Origin: an uncultured Bacillota bacterium
Lineage (GTDB): Bacteria; Bacillota_I; Bacilli_A; RF39; UBA660
DNA: 64,000 nucleotides
Assembly: GCA_958428295.1 (NCBI GenBank)
Contig: CAUAFL010000007.1
Span: 7,980 to 71,979, forward strand
Direction: 5' to 3'
Of this stretch, positions 53,932 through 62,644 are shown in pieces. The translations under genes were made by a program, and so were the position numbers. The first letter of the stretch is position 1; each line of letters starts with the position of its first letter. A model generated the notes under the pieces. The model saw only the letters and a list, made by a program, of their open reading frames with translations, searched no databases and was not told where the DNA came from.

Positions 53932-56740
53932 TTTTAAAAAAATAGAAAAAAAATGGAGAAGTTATTGGGAAGAAAATAAAACTTTCGAAACAAATGTATG
54001 GGATTTTAGTAAGCCAAAATACTATGTCTTAGATATGTTTCCTTATCCTTCAGGAGTTGGACTTCATGCTGGTCATATTGAAGGATATACAGCAACAGAT
54101 ATTATCTCACGCATGAAACGGATGCAAGGCTATAATGTTCTTCATCCAATGGGGTATGACTCTTTTGGTTTACCGGCTGAACAATATGCAGTAAATACGG
54201 GAAATCACCCTAATGGTTTTACCCAAGAAAATATAAAAACGTTTACTAATCAATTAAAATCCGTAGGCTTTGATTACGATTGGAGCAAAATGGTACAGAC
54301 AAGTGATCCTAATTTTTATAAATGGACCCAATGGATATTTAAACAATTATACTTAGATGGTTATGCCAAGTATATTGATATGCCTGTCAATTGGTGTGAA
54401 GAATTAGGAACAGTTCTTTCTAATGATGAAATCATTGACGGTAAAAGTGAACGTGGTGGCTATCCTGTGATTAGAAAAAATATGAAACAGTGGATTATTG
54501 ATCAGGCTGCTTTTGCTGAAAAATTATTAGCAGGATTAGAGGAAATTGATTGGCCAGAATCAACAAAAGAAATGCAACGTAATTGGATTGGAAAATCAGT
54601 TGGAGCTAAGGTAACATTTCAAATAAAAGACTTCGATGAATCGTTTACAGTTTTTACTACTCGATGTGATACTTTATTTGGAGCTACCTATTGTGTGATG
54701 GCACCAGAACATCCACTAGTCAATAAAATTACTAGTCTTAACCAAAAAGAAGCAGTCATCGCTTATCAACAGGAATGTGCTAAAAAAAGTGATTTGGAAA
54801 GAACAGAATTAAATAAAGAAAAAACAGGCGTTTTTACAGGAGCTTATGCTATTAATCCAGTGAATCAACAAGCTATTCCTATTTATATTTCAGACTATGT
54901 TTTAGCAAGTTATGGAACAGGGGCAATTATGGCAGTACCAGCGCATGATGATCGAGATTATCAATTTGCTAAGAAATTTTCTATTCCAATTGTTCAAGTT
55001 TTAGAAGAAGTAACCGGTACTCCACAACAACAAGAAAAAAACAAACAATCTATTGTAGCTATCGTTCATGACCCTAAAACAGATCGCTATCTGACTATTA
55101 ATTGGAAAGAAAAAGGTGGCCGTTTGTTTGTTGGTGGAACAAGAAAAGAAGGTGAAAGCGCCTCTTCTTGTGCACTAAGAGAAATCGCTGAGGAAACTGG
55201 GTATACGGATCTCAATTTAATAGCAGAGGATTTTAAAATTAGACACCATTACTATGCTTATAATAAAGATCAATATTTTAGCATTGAAGCAACACCACTC
55301 TTGTTTGAATTAAAAAGCGACCAACAACAAGCTCAGGCTTTAGATGAGGATGAAGATTTTGAAGTAGAGTGGGTTTCTAAAGAAATTATTGAAAAAGAAA
55401 TAATAGATGCTCTCCATCAGAAAGCTTTTGCCTATGTATTAAATCCCAATGCTATGTGCGGCGATGGCATTCACATTAATTCCGATTTTTTAAACGGTCT
55501 AAATAAGGAACAAGCAATTAATAAAATGCTAGATTGGTTAGAAACTCATCATTGTGGTCATAAAGAAATAAATTATCGTCTTAGAGAATGGATTTTTGCC
55601 CGACAACGTTATTGGGGAGAACCAGTACCAATTGTTTATCTAGAAGATGGCCAAATTCATGTTTTAAGTGATGCAGAGCTTCCCTTGATTTTACCAGAAC
55701 TAAAGGATTATAAAGGTCACCATGGCAAAGCTCCTCTAGAAAATGCTACAAGTTGGAAACAATATCAGCATCAAGGATTAACAGGTGTACGGGAGACATC
55801 TACAATGCCAGGTTCAGCGGGATCTTCTTGGTATTATCTTCGCTATATTGATCCTCATAATCAGGAAATGTTTGCCAATCCCCAATTACTAAAGCACTGG
55901 ATGCCAGTAGATCTTTATATTGGTGGACCAGAGCATACAGTAGGACATTTATTATATTCTCGTATTTGGAATCACTATCTTTATGACAAAGGTTTATCAC
56001 CAGTAAAAGAACCCTTTAAAAAATTGGTTCACCAAGGAATGATTTTAGGTGCAAATGGCATAAAAATGGGAAAACGCTATCCTGAATTTACTGTCGATCC
56101 TCTAGAAATCGTTGAAACCTATGGTGCTGATACACTTAGACTATATGAAATGTTTATGGGTCCTTTAGAGGCTTCTAAACCATGGAGTCCACAAGGGGTA
56201 TTAGGTGCCTTTAAATTTTTAGATAGAGTGTATCGGTTATATACTACTTTCCCAATTATTGAGGAAGAAATTCCTAATTTACAGAAGACTTATCATCAGA
56301 CTGTCAAGAAAGTAACTACTGATTTTGAAAAATTAAGTTTTAATACGGCCATTAGTCAAATGATGATCTTTGTCAATGCCGTTTATAAAGAAGCAAAACT
56401 TCCTAAAATCTATGCAGATGGTTTTCTCCAACTATTAAATCCTATCGCACCGCATATCACTGAAGAACTATGGCATACTGTGTTAAGGCACACGGAAACG
56501 ATCGCTTACAGTCAGTGGCCAACCTATGAAGAGGGCTATTTAGTAGAATCTGAAAAAGTGATTGCCGTACAAGTAAATGGAAAAGTGCGAGCAACAATTA
56601 CTGTTAATCAAAATGACACTGATGACATCATTAAACAAAAAGCTTTACAGGAGACTAATGTCAAAAAACATACAGCCGACAAGGAAATTGTTAAAGTGAT
56701 TGTTATTAAAGGAAAAATTGTTAACATTGTTATTCACTAA
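53924..56740 (+). CDS. leuS: Leucyl-tRNA synthetase with inserted Nudix domain
   Basis: Charges tRNA-Leu. It is 938 residues, about 130 more than usual. The HIGH motif is HAGH at 48-51. The editing domain starts near 220 with [11 protein letters not shown] and [14 protein letters not shown], and keeps the editing Asp region VPAHDDRD. Between about residues 366 and 508 an extra domain is inserted. It has a perfect Nudix box, GX5EX7REUXEEXGU, at 405-427 (TRKEGE, then [10 protein letters not shown]). The editing domain then resumes with [13 protein letters not shown]. The KMSKS motif is altered to KMGKR at 714-718. The Nudix-LeuRS arrangement is seen directly; its function is unknown. Confidence 0.96.
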   Translation: MYNFKKIEKKWRSYWEENKTFETNVWDFSKPKYYVLDMFPYPSGVGLHAGHIEGYTATDIISRMKRMQGYNVLHPMGYDSFGLPAEQYAVNTGNHPNGFTQENIKTFTNQLKSVGFDYDWSKMVQTSDPNFYKWTQWIFKQLYLDGYAKYIDMPVNWCEELGTVLSNDEIIDGKSERGGYPVIRKNMKQWIIDQAAFAEKLLAGLEEIDWPESTKEMQRNWIGKSVGAKVTFQIKDFDESFTVFTTRCDTLFGATYCVMAPEHPLVNKITSLNQKEAVIAYQQECAKKSDLERTELNKEKTGVFTGAYAINPVNQQAIPIYISDYVLASYGTGAIMAVPAHDDRDYQFAKKFSIPIVQVLEEVTGTPQQQEKNKQSIVAIVHDPKTDRYLTINWKEKGGRLFVGGTRKEGESASSCALREIAEETGYTDLNLIAEDFKIRHHYYAYNKDQYFSIEATPLLFELKSDQQQAQALDEDEDFEVEWVSKEIIEKEIIDALHQKAFAYVLNPNAMCGDGIHINSDFLNGLNKEQAINKMLDWLETHHCGHKEINYRLREWIFARQRYWGEPVPIVYLEDGQIHVLSDAELPLILPELKDYKGHHGKAPLENATSWKQYQHQGLTGVRETSTMPGSAGSSWYYLRYIDPHNQEMFANPQLLKHWMPVDLYIGGPEHTVGHLLYSRIWNHYLYDKGLSPVKEPFKKLVHQGMILGANGIKMGKRYPEFTVDPLEIVETYGADTLRLYEMFMGPLEASKPWSPQGVLGAFKFLDRVYRLYTTFPIIEEEIPNLQKTYHQTVKKVTTDFEKLSFNTAISQMMIFVNAVYKEAKLPKIYADGFLQLLNPIAPHITEELWHTVLRHTETIAYSQWPTYEEGYLVESEKVIAVQVNGKVRATITVNQNDTDDIIKQKALQETNVKKHTADKEIVKVIVIKGKIVNIVIH

Positions 56741-56758
56741 AAAAATTCTATACTAAAA

Positions 56759-56790
56759 AAACTTTCTACTTTAAAATAGAAAGTTTTTTG
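56759..56790 (+). terminator. leuS terminator
   Basis: AACTTTCTA (56760-56768) pairs with TAGAAAGTT (56777-56785), then a T run. Confidence 0.88.
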
Positions 56791-56810
56791 TTGATAAATA
56801 ATAGATTGAA

Positions 56811-56832
56811 AAGTGACACATCACTTTTCTAA
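56811..56832 (-). terminator. Hairpin at the end of the BspA-like gene
   Basis: GAAAAGTG pairs with CACTTTTC around ACACAT, just after the minus-strand stop. No T run follows on that strand, so it may protect the 3' end rather than terminate. Confidence 0.4.
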
Positions 56833-56835
56833 AGT

Positions 56836-58599
56836 TTAAAAACGACAACCTGCTGCTTCATCAGCCCAAACAATACTGGCATTACCACTCCAACCTGATG
56901 AATAAGTTTTACTGGCACAGCTTCCTTTTACTGTGATTATTTGACTACTACTCCAATTGGTGAATGCCACCCCCGGAATATTTGTCCAACTACTTCCTAA
57001 TTCAATAGAAGTTAGCTTAGGGCAATTTTGAAACATCTTGGTTATTTTAGTCAATTTTGAAGTATTAAAATGGCTAACATCGAGTTGCGGCAAACTACTA
57101 CAACCATTAAACATAAAAGACATATCTGTCACATTAGAGGTATTAAAGTTGCTAACATTTAAACTAGTTAAACTAGAACAGTTTGTAAACATATATACCA
57201 TGTCAACTACATTAGAGGTATTAAAATTAGATAGATCTAAGCTTTTAATACTAGAACAATCTCCAAACATATTAGCCATATCTGTTACATTAGAAGTATC
57301 AAAACTACTAACATTTAATGTCAATAAGCTAGAGCATCCCAGAAATATAGCAGACATATCTTTTACATGAGCGGTGTTAAAACTTTGTAAATTAATCATT
57401 GTTAAGGATTCGCAATTAGCAAACATAGTAGACATATTTATTACTTTAGAGGTATTAAATTTACTAACATCTAAATTTACTAAAGCATAACAGCTATCAA
57501 ACATACTCTGCATAGTAGTAACATTTGCTGTATCAAACTTACTAACATCTAAATTCACTAATACTTCACAGTCATAAAACATATTTGACATATCCTCTAC
57601 TTTAGAAGTATTAAATGAACTAATGTCTAAAGCTGTTAAATAGTAACAACCACTAAACATAGATGACATTTTTGTCACATTTGAGGTATCAAGGTTTTTT
57701 AAATTAATACTCGTTACTGCTGTAAATCCAGAAAACAGGTAACTACTATCACTATTTGCAACAATTTTCCCTTTGCCTCCCAAGGTTAATTTATAAGTAC
57801 CAGCACCTTGTCCATCATCTTCCAAATAGGCAATAACATTCTTATCACCAGCTTCGGATACATCCCAATTTATGATTGCATTATTAGGTACCAAAGTATC
57901 CGTTTTAGTTGTAATACTTGTTATATTTCTTTTATACTTACTAGCATGATAATCTTCTGAAGAGTCCTCCATATAAGCCTTCATCACGGAACTACTATGG
58001 TTAGCTACTTTTCCATAAACATTAATTCTTGTTTTATATATTAAACCGCCACCATCACCCTGTGGATTATAATTTTCGTCTACCCATAATCTTAATCGAT
58101 AATTAGTTGTCTGACTTATATCACTACTCCCCGTTAGTAAACTCATCATCGAAGCAGGTCTTCCTGTATCAGTATTTGCAGTGCTATCCTCCAAATAAGT
58201 TTTAGGGCTCATCATTTCTGTTTCTATATTTTGATGAATTTGTGTTAAATAATATTTAACATTACTTCCACTAAAAGTACTATCAGCAATATCTTCGGCA
58301 GCAATTTCCCAATCAATTGTTGCATTTCCCTGAATAGTAGTTGTTACACTAAAATCAAAATATTCCCCATTATTTAATCGTTTTTTTCCTGTTTCATCGG
58401 TGGTAGGTAGAGCATTAGTGATAGTCATTACATTGCTACTTTCAGTGTAACTCATTTGAATTACACCACTGGTAATTGTATTGAGTTTCTCCCCAACTCT
58501 ACTATAACTAAAGGCCGCATAGCTGACCATACCCATGCCAATAATCAATATAAATATTGCACTAATTCCTATGATTAATTGTTTTTTCCTATCTTCCAT
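56836..58599 (-). CDS. BspA-like surface protein (DUF285 repeats)
   Basis: 587 residues. The N-terminus has a hydrophobic helix (about 9-29) followed by YAAFSYSRVGEKLNTITSG. This resembles the SipW-processed, TasA/camelysin-type secretion signal. A beta-rich region (about 40-290) follows. Then come nine repeats of about 24 residues (about 297-545), each with an MF-x2-C core and the pattern LDVSxFNTSxVTDMS, which is the DUF285 leucine-rich-like repeat of BspA proteins. The C-terminus has two cysteines and no LPXTG or membrane anchor. BspA-like proteins bind host or matrix molecules; this role is inference. RBS GAAGGAG. Spo0A boxes lie upstream. Confidence 0.85.
   Translation of the reverse strand: MEDRKKQLIIGISAIFILIIGMGMVSYAAFSYSRVGEKLNTITSGVIQMSYTESSNVMTITNALPTTDETGKKRLNNGEYFDFSVTTTIQGNATIDWEIAAEDIADSTFSGSNVKYYLTQIHQNIETEMMSPKTYLEDSTANTDTGRPASMMSLLTGSSDISQTTNYRLRLWVDENYNPQGDGGGLIYKTRINVYGKVANHSSSVMKAYMEDSSEDYHASKYKRNITSITTKTDTLVPNNAIINWDVSEAGDKNVIAYLEDDGQGAGTYKLTLGGKGKIVANSDSSYLFSGFTAVTSINLKNLDTSNVTKMSSMFSGCYYLTALDISSFNTSKVEDMSNMFYDCEVLVNLDVSKFDTANVTTMQSMFDSCYALVNLDVSKFNTSKVINMSTMFANCESLTMINLQSFNTAHVKDMSAIFLGCSSLLTLNVSSFDTSNVTDMANMFGDCSSIKSLDLSNFNTSNVVDMVYMFTNCSSLTSLNVSNFNTSNVTDMSFMFNGCSSLPQLDVSHFNTSKLTKITKMFQNCPKLTSIELGSSWTNIPGVAFTNWSSSQIITVKGSCASKTYSSGWSGNASIVWADEAAGCRF
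57000..57710 (-). repeat. Tandem 72-bp coding repeats of the BspA-like gene
   Basis: About nine imperfect 72-bp units encode the DUF285 repeats. Adjacent units share long stretches, such as the codons for FNTSNVTDMS, so slippage or recombination could change repeat number. Confidence 0.7.
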
Positions 58600-58687
58600 A
58601 AAGTATTACTCCTTCTTTCATTTTCTCTTTTTTGATCATCATTAATAGGGCTGAGGCATGATCTTTTCCAGCTATTATCTTTATTTA

Positions 58688-58716
58688 ATTATACCAATCT
58701 TATTACCCCTTTGCAA
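58688..58716 (-). promoter_or_regulatory. Promoter of the BspA-like gene
   Basis: On the minus strand TTGCAA (58716-58711), 17-bp spacer, TATAAT (58693-58688), with TGG before the -10. The roughly 80-nt leader can form a hairpin (GATCAT at 58634-58639 with ATGATC at 58658-58663). Confidence 0.75.
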
Positions 58717-58741
58717 TTGTTATCAAAAATAAAAACCTCTA

Positions 58742-58759
58742 TTTCGACAATTTCGATAA
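58742..58759 (-). promoter_or_regulatory. Tandem Spo0A (0A) boxes
   Basis: On the minus strand TTATCGAAA and TTGTCGAAA are directly adjacent. The second contains a perfect 0A box (TGTCGAA) and the first has one mismatch. Spacing is 9 bp, the same as at spo0A. They lie 26 bp upstream of the -35 of the BspA-like gene, a position suited to regulation by phosphorylated Spo0A. Confidence 0.6.
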
Positions 58760-58874
58760 CCACTTTGTAAAGCAATAAGTTTTAGCAATTAAAAAGGGAT
58801 ATATCTCAATCATATATCACCTTGTCAAAAATCTAAAATAATCTTCATACAAATCATCCCCAATTTTAAAAAAT

Positions 58875-59312
58875 TTATAAATAACTTTTTAGATTTTCTA
58901 TTGTTTGTTGTTGGAATGTTAAAAAGTTCTCAGCCAATTTACGATGTTTATCATCAACTTCTTTATCATAAGCTTTCAATTTTTTTTCCATTTCTAAAGA
59001 CCCCATAGAAATCCCTTGAATTAGCATCTCTGCCATACTAGCATCGCTATTATCTGCCTTAACTTCTTTATTAATTCCCATAGAAGCCCCCATTTTAGCC
59101 ATCATTCCCTCTTCACTAGGTTTCACCTTTACAGATTTTAATTCCTTCTTTGCTTCTTTGACATAAGACTCATAATGCTTTAAAATTTCTTCTACGGTAC
59201 CTTTAATTTTATTGTCCTTTTCTTTTAAGACCTTCAATAACTTTGTTAATGTAAAAGTAGCCATAGAGGCATCTTTATAAATATGTTCAACTAATTCATA
59301 TTCTTCTTTCAT
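58875..59312 (-). CDS. Helical-bundle protein of unknown function
   Basis: Start taken at ATG 59312, behind GGGAGGAAAGAAA; the frame continues upstream to 59390 but without a better RBS. The 145-residue product is almost wholly helical: EYELVEHIYKDASMATFTLTKLL, then two charged helices, a Met-rich loop (MMAKMGASMG), and EMLIQGISMGSLEMEKKL. This recalls four-helix bundles such as DUF305- or ferritin-like proteins, but no metal ligands stand out. Cytosolic, no signal peptide. Confidence 0.6.
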   Translation of the reverse strand: MKEEYELVEHIYKDASMATFTLTKLLKVLKEKDNKIKGTVEEILKHYESYVKEAKKELKSVKVKPSEEGMMAKMGASMGINKEVKADNSDASMAEMLIQGISMGSLEMEKKLKAYDKEVDDKHRKLAENFLTFQQQTIENLKSYL

Positions 59313-59420
59313 TTTCTTTCCTCCCATTTTTAATATGGTCGAAAGGACAAAGTTTATACTTACCCTTTTTTCAACAAAACCTGTCGTCAAGAGGTTTTAC
59401 AATAAATAAGGTGAAGAAAA

Positions 59421-59597
59421 ATGAAAGTAAAATTATTTGATTTTGAAGATGAACAAGATTTACAAAATGCCATGAATGATTTTTTAACAGATTTAGAAGG
59501 GGAAGTGGTAGACATAAAATATGATGTCAGCAGTTTTCTTATGGGAGAAGAACAAATTTACTGTTTTTCAGCAATGATTATTTATTATAAAAAATAA
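59421..59597 (+). CDS. Cse60-like sporulation-associated small protein
   Basis: 58 residues, too short for the usual cut-off. RBS AAGGTGAAGAAAA. The sequence opens MKVKLFDFEDEQDLQNAMND, has EVVDIKYDVS in the middle, and ends IYCFSAMIIYYKK. I recall the same plan, including VDIKY and YCFSAM, from the Cse60 family of Firmicutes, made under sporulation control in Bacillus. The match is from memory and its molecular role is unknown. It lies divergent from the helical-bundle gene. Confidence 0.65.
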   Translation: MKVKLFDFEDEQDLQNAMNDFLTDLEGEVVDIKYDVSSFLMGEEQIYCFSAMIIYYKK

Positions 59598-59609
59598 ATT
59601 AATAATTGT

Positions 59610-60890
59610 TTATTTATAAATAATCTTAACGCCAAGATAATCAGGAAATTGTTGTTTTAACAATACATAGTTACTAGGATCAATAGGATAATCAAACTCT
59701 CCTATCAATTGTACTACGTTACCACCAAAATTGCGCTTGAATAAATAACTTCCATACAGTGGATCTGTATTCGTAAAATCACCGGAAATTTCATAAAGAT
59801 TATAAGTTTGATAATTTTTCTCAATTGCTAATTTTAACATTTGATAATGTAGTAAATAAGAAGCATCCCACTTGAGAAATTCATCCTTCATGCCACCTTG
59901 TAGAGCAACAATTTCATTGCCCCATAGATTATATAAATAACCACCTAAAACAACAGTATCATATTGATAAAGTTGACTACTCCTTTCAAAATAATCAATA
60001 TTTTCCTGAATCCTTGTTAATTCTTTTTGATAGGCCAGTTGCTTATCCACAAAATATTCTTCTGTCATTCGAGATTGATGATAATGGATCGTGGTCGCCT
60101 GTTTTTGCTTTTCTACGTCCCTAAGTTGTGATTTTAAATTAGCAATAATAGTGGTAAAATGCAATTCTATGACCATTATTTTGATAGTTTCTTTCCCAAA
60201 GCAATGGAATAAATCTTCATAAAAAGCAGTCGTTGCTGAGAGAGTATGATACTTTTTATTAATTTGTGCCATCATGTCAGAAAATAATGAAAATTCTTCT
60301 ATGGCCAATTCTCGTACCGTAAATCCTAACCGTTGATTCCTCCGAATAGTCTGCCTTGTTTTCGCATCCATCTTTTCAAGAAGACTATCTAAAGTCTCAT
60401 TTCGTAAATCGATCATATATAACCACTGTGGTTGGATAGTATTTCGTTTTAAATCTTCTACCTGAATAAATCCAGCTTGTTGTAAATACTGTCTTACAAA
60501 ATCTCGATAAAATCCTCCGGGTACTATTTTTCCGTACTTATCCCGTTCACGATACAATAAATAAGGATCAATCTTTAATAATCCTCCTTGTTTATCACGA
60601 ATAAAGACAATTAGCTGTTTAGTGAAAGTAAGCACTAACTCTTTATCTTGATAATCAATTAAAAAACCTCGTGGCGCATAGAAAACGCGTTTTTTAATCT
60701 TCGTAACATCCATCGATAATAACAGAGTAGCAGCTAGTAGTTTTCCTTTATCTTTTAACCCAATAAAGTAACTATGCCAACCTTCTCCTTCTTTAAATTT
60801 CGCCCAATGACTATTTTGTTGGAAAGAACAATGGGGATGAATTAATGCAAAGGCATCAAATTCTTTTTTGGTCAATTCCATCAGTTCCAT
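59610..60890 (-). CDS. FemAB-family aminoacyl transferase, copy 1
   Basis: Uses aminoacyl-tRNA to add amino acids to the peptidoglycan stem peptide or its lipid precursor. It is 426 residues, like FemA/MurM. Two GNAT-like halves frame a long charged coiled-coil (about 250-305), the tRNA-contacting arm of FemA-type enzymes. Conserved stretches include FYAPRGFLIDY, LKIDPYLLYRERD, and GSYLFKRNFGGNVVQLIGEFDYP near the end. RBS AGAGGTGGCTT. It is divergent from the flippase gene, with a related FemAB downstream of that. Confidence 0.88.
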   Translation of the reverse strand: MELMELTKKEFDAFALIHPHCSFQQNSHWAKFKEGEGWHSYFIGLKDKGKLLAATLLLSMDVTKIKKRVFYAPRGFLIDYQDKELVLTFTKQLIVFIRDKQGGLLKIDPYLLYRERDKYGKIVPGGFYRDFVRQYLQQAGFIQVEDLKRNTIQPQWLYMIDLRNETLDSLLEKMDAKTRQTIRRNQRLGFTVRELAIEEFSLFSDMMAQINKKYHTLSATTAFYEDLFHCFGKETIKIMVIELHFTTIIANLKSQLRDVEKQKQATTIHYHQSRMTEEYFVDKQLAYQKELTRIQENIDYFERSSQLYQYDTVVLGGYLYNLWGNEIVALQGGMKDEFLKWDASYLLHYQMLKLAIEKNYQTYNLYEISGDFTNTDPLYGSYLFKRNFGGNVVQLIGEFDYPIDPSNYVLLKQQFPDYLGVKIIYK

Positions 60891-60927
60891 AAGCCACCTC
60901 TATTCTTTAACAATTATACTTGATTAT

Positions 60928-60956
60928 TTACATCTTAGCAACAACCATGATATGAT
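60928..60956 (+). promoter_or_regulatory. Flippase-femAB promoter
   Basis: TTACAT (60928-60933), 17-bp spacer, TATGAT (60951-60956). Confidence 0.55.
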
Positions 60957-60981
60957 ATGTAAGGAGAATGGAGGGTTTAGC

Positions 60982-62643
60982 ATGCAGAAACAAAAAAATA
61001 AACAGATGAAAGAAAACTCTTTTTTAAATGGTGCTTTTGTAGCCACCATGGGAATCGTTGGTAGTAAGGTTTTAGGAATGCTCTATGTCATTCCTTTTTA
61101 TGCGATTATTGGCGAAAAGGGTGGTGCACTTTATGGATATGCCTATACTATTTATAATTTATTTCAGTCTTTATCCTGTGCGGGCATTCCTAATGCCATT
61201 AGTAAAATTATTAGTGAATATCAAACACTAGGTTATTATCAGGCCAAGGATAGAGCCTTTCGCCTTGGCAAAAAAATTGCCCTCCTTATGGGACTAATCG
61301 TCTTTATTATTTTATTTCTCTTTGCACCTTCAATCGCTACTGCTATATTAGGTGACTTACAGGGAGGCAATACGCTACAAGATGTAACTTTAGTAATTAG
61401 AGTGATTGCTAGTGCTATTCTAGTAGTCCCTATTTTAAGCATTTATCGTGGATATTTAGAAGGTCATAAATATATTACACCTACTTCCGTTAGTCAAGTT
61501 GTTGAACAATTAGCTAGAGTGTTAGTAATTGTATTAGGCTCTTTCATGGCCTTAAAAGTATTTCATTTATCCTTAACAACGGCTGTTGGTATTGCTGTTT
61601 TTGGAGCTACTATTGGTGCTATTGTCGCCTACTTTTATTTAATCGATAAAATTCATAAAAATAAACGCCAAATAGAACAAAAAACTCAGGAAGTAACAGA
61701 ACCTGCTATTACGACCAAAGAAATTATTTTTAAAATCTTCTGTTATGCTTTTCCTTTTATTATGATCGATGTGTTCAAGTCAGCCTATGATTTTATTGAT
61801 ATGACTACCATCGTTAAGACATTAGTGAATGATGTTGGTTATACTACTGTCCAAGCAGAAAATGTCATGAGCGTTATTTCTACTTGGGGAAATAAGATTA
61901 ATATGATTATTGTATCCATTTCCACCGGTATTATTATTAGTTTAATTCCTAATTTAACTGCCAGTGCAGTCAAAAAGGATCATAAGGATGTTCATCGTAA
62001 AATTAATCAAACATTGCAAGTACTCTTATTCATATCAGTCCCCATGACAATTGGACTGTCCCTGTTATCAACACCGGTATGGAACATTTTTTACGGTGGT
62101 AAGAGTGCTGTTGGACCAGACATTATTGCCTACTTTGTTTTCGTTGCTTTAACCATTTCTACGTTTACTGCCTTAGTATCTATTGTACAAGTTCTAAAGT
62201 ATTACAAAGAAGTACTAATTTCTTTAGGCGTAGGAACCCTAATCAAATTAGCTAGTAACGTTTTTCTAATTAATATTTTTGCTAAACTAGGGTTACCTGC
62301 TGTCTATGGCTCAATTACGGCGACTATTCTTGGCTATGGATCAGGAATTGCGTTATGTCTTTTATTTTTAAAATATAAAGTGAAAGTTAGTTATGCCCCA
62401 ACTTGCAAGCTCTTAGGTAAAATTTTATTAGCAGATGTGTTGATGGTCGCAGTGATTTTACTTGCTCAAATAGTGATTCCCATCACTGCTGCTTCTAGAT
62501 TAATGAATATCGTAATTGTAATTGTTTATACTATCATTGGAAGTGTCACTTACTTTTTAGCCGCTAATAAAATGGGATTAATAGAAGAAGTATTAGGAAG
62601 TAATTTAATAAATAAGGTAAAAAAGAAACTAAGGAGGAAATAA
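60982..62643 (+). CDS. MurJ/SpoVB-type polysaccharide or lipid II flippase
   Basis: Start is ATG 60982, behind AATGGAGGG; the frame continues upstream to 60868 through the promoter, which is not coding. The 553-residue product has about 14 transmembrane helices. The opening FLNGAFVATMGIVGSKVLGM and YTIYNLFQSLSCAGIPNAISK match the MOP-superfamily SpoVB/MurJ/YtgP group, which flips lipid-linked cell-wall precursors. YtgP-type essential lipid II flippase is the most likely role, given the FemAB genes on both sides. The next gene starts 1 bp after the stop. Confidence 0.88.
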   Translation: MQKQKNKQMKENSFLNGAFVATMGIVGSKVLGMLYVIPFYAIIGEKGGALYGYAYTIYNLFQSLSCAGIPNAISKIISEYQTLGYYQAKDRAFRLGKKIALLMGLIVFIILFLFAPSIATAILGDLQGGNTLQDVTLVIRVIASAILVVPILSIYRGYLEGHKYITPTSVSQVVEQLARVLVIVLGSFMALKVFHLSLTTAVGIAVFGATIGAIVAYFYLIDKIHKNKRQIEQKTQEVTEPAITTKEIIFKIFCYAFPFIMIDVFKSAYDFIDMTTIVKTLVNDVGYTTVQAENVMSVISTWGNKINMIIVSISTGIIISLIPNLTASAVKKDHKDVHRKINQTLQVLLFISVPMTIGLSLLSTPVWNIFYGGKSAVGPDIIAYFVFVALTISTFTALVSIVQVLKYYKEVLISLGVGTLIKLASNVFLINIFAKLGLPAVYGSITATILGYGSGIALCLLFLKYKVKVSYAPTCKLLGKILLADVLMVAVILLAQIVIPITAASRLMNIVIVIVYTIIGSVTYFLAANKMGLIEEVLGSNLINKVKKKLRRK

Positions 62644-62644
62644 G

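Noticed and set aside
57038..57370. 110-codon plus-strand frame opposite the BspA-like gene
   Set aside because: It is an antisense shadow of the repeats with no RBS; its sequence is just the complement of the DUF285 units.
57000..57710. CRISPR-like or satellite array
   Set aside because: The 72-bp periodicity is explained by DUF285 coding repeats that stay in frame.
60868..60981. Longer N-terminus for the flippase
   Set aside because: The region contains the promoter and the divergent femAB start; the ATG at 60982 has the RBS and matches the family N-terminus.
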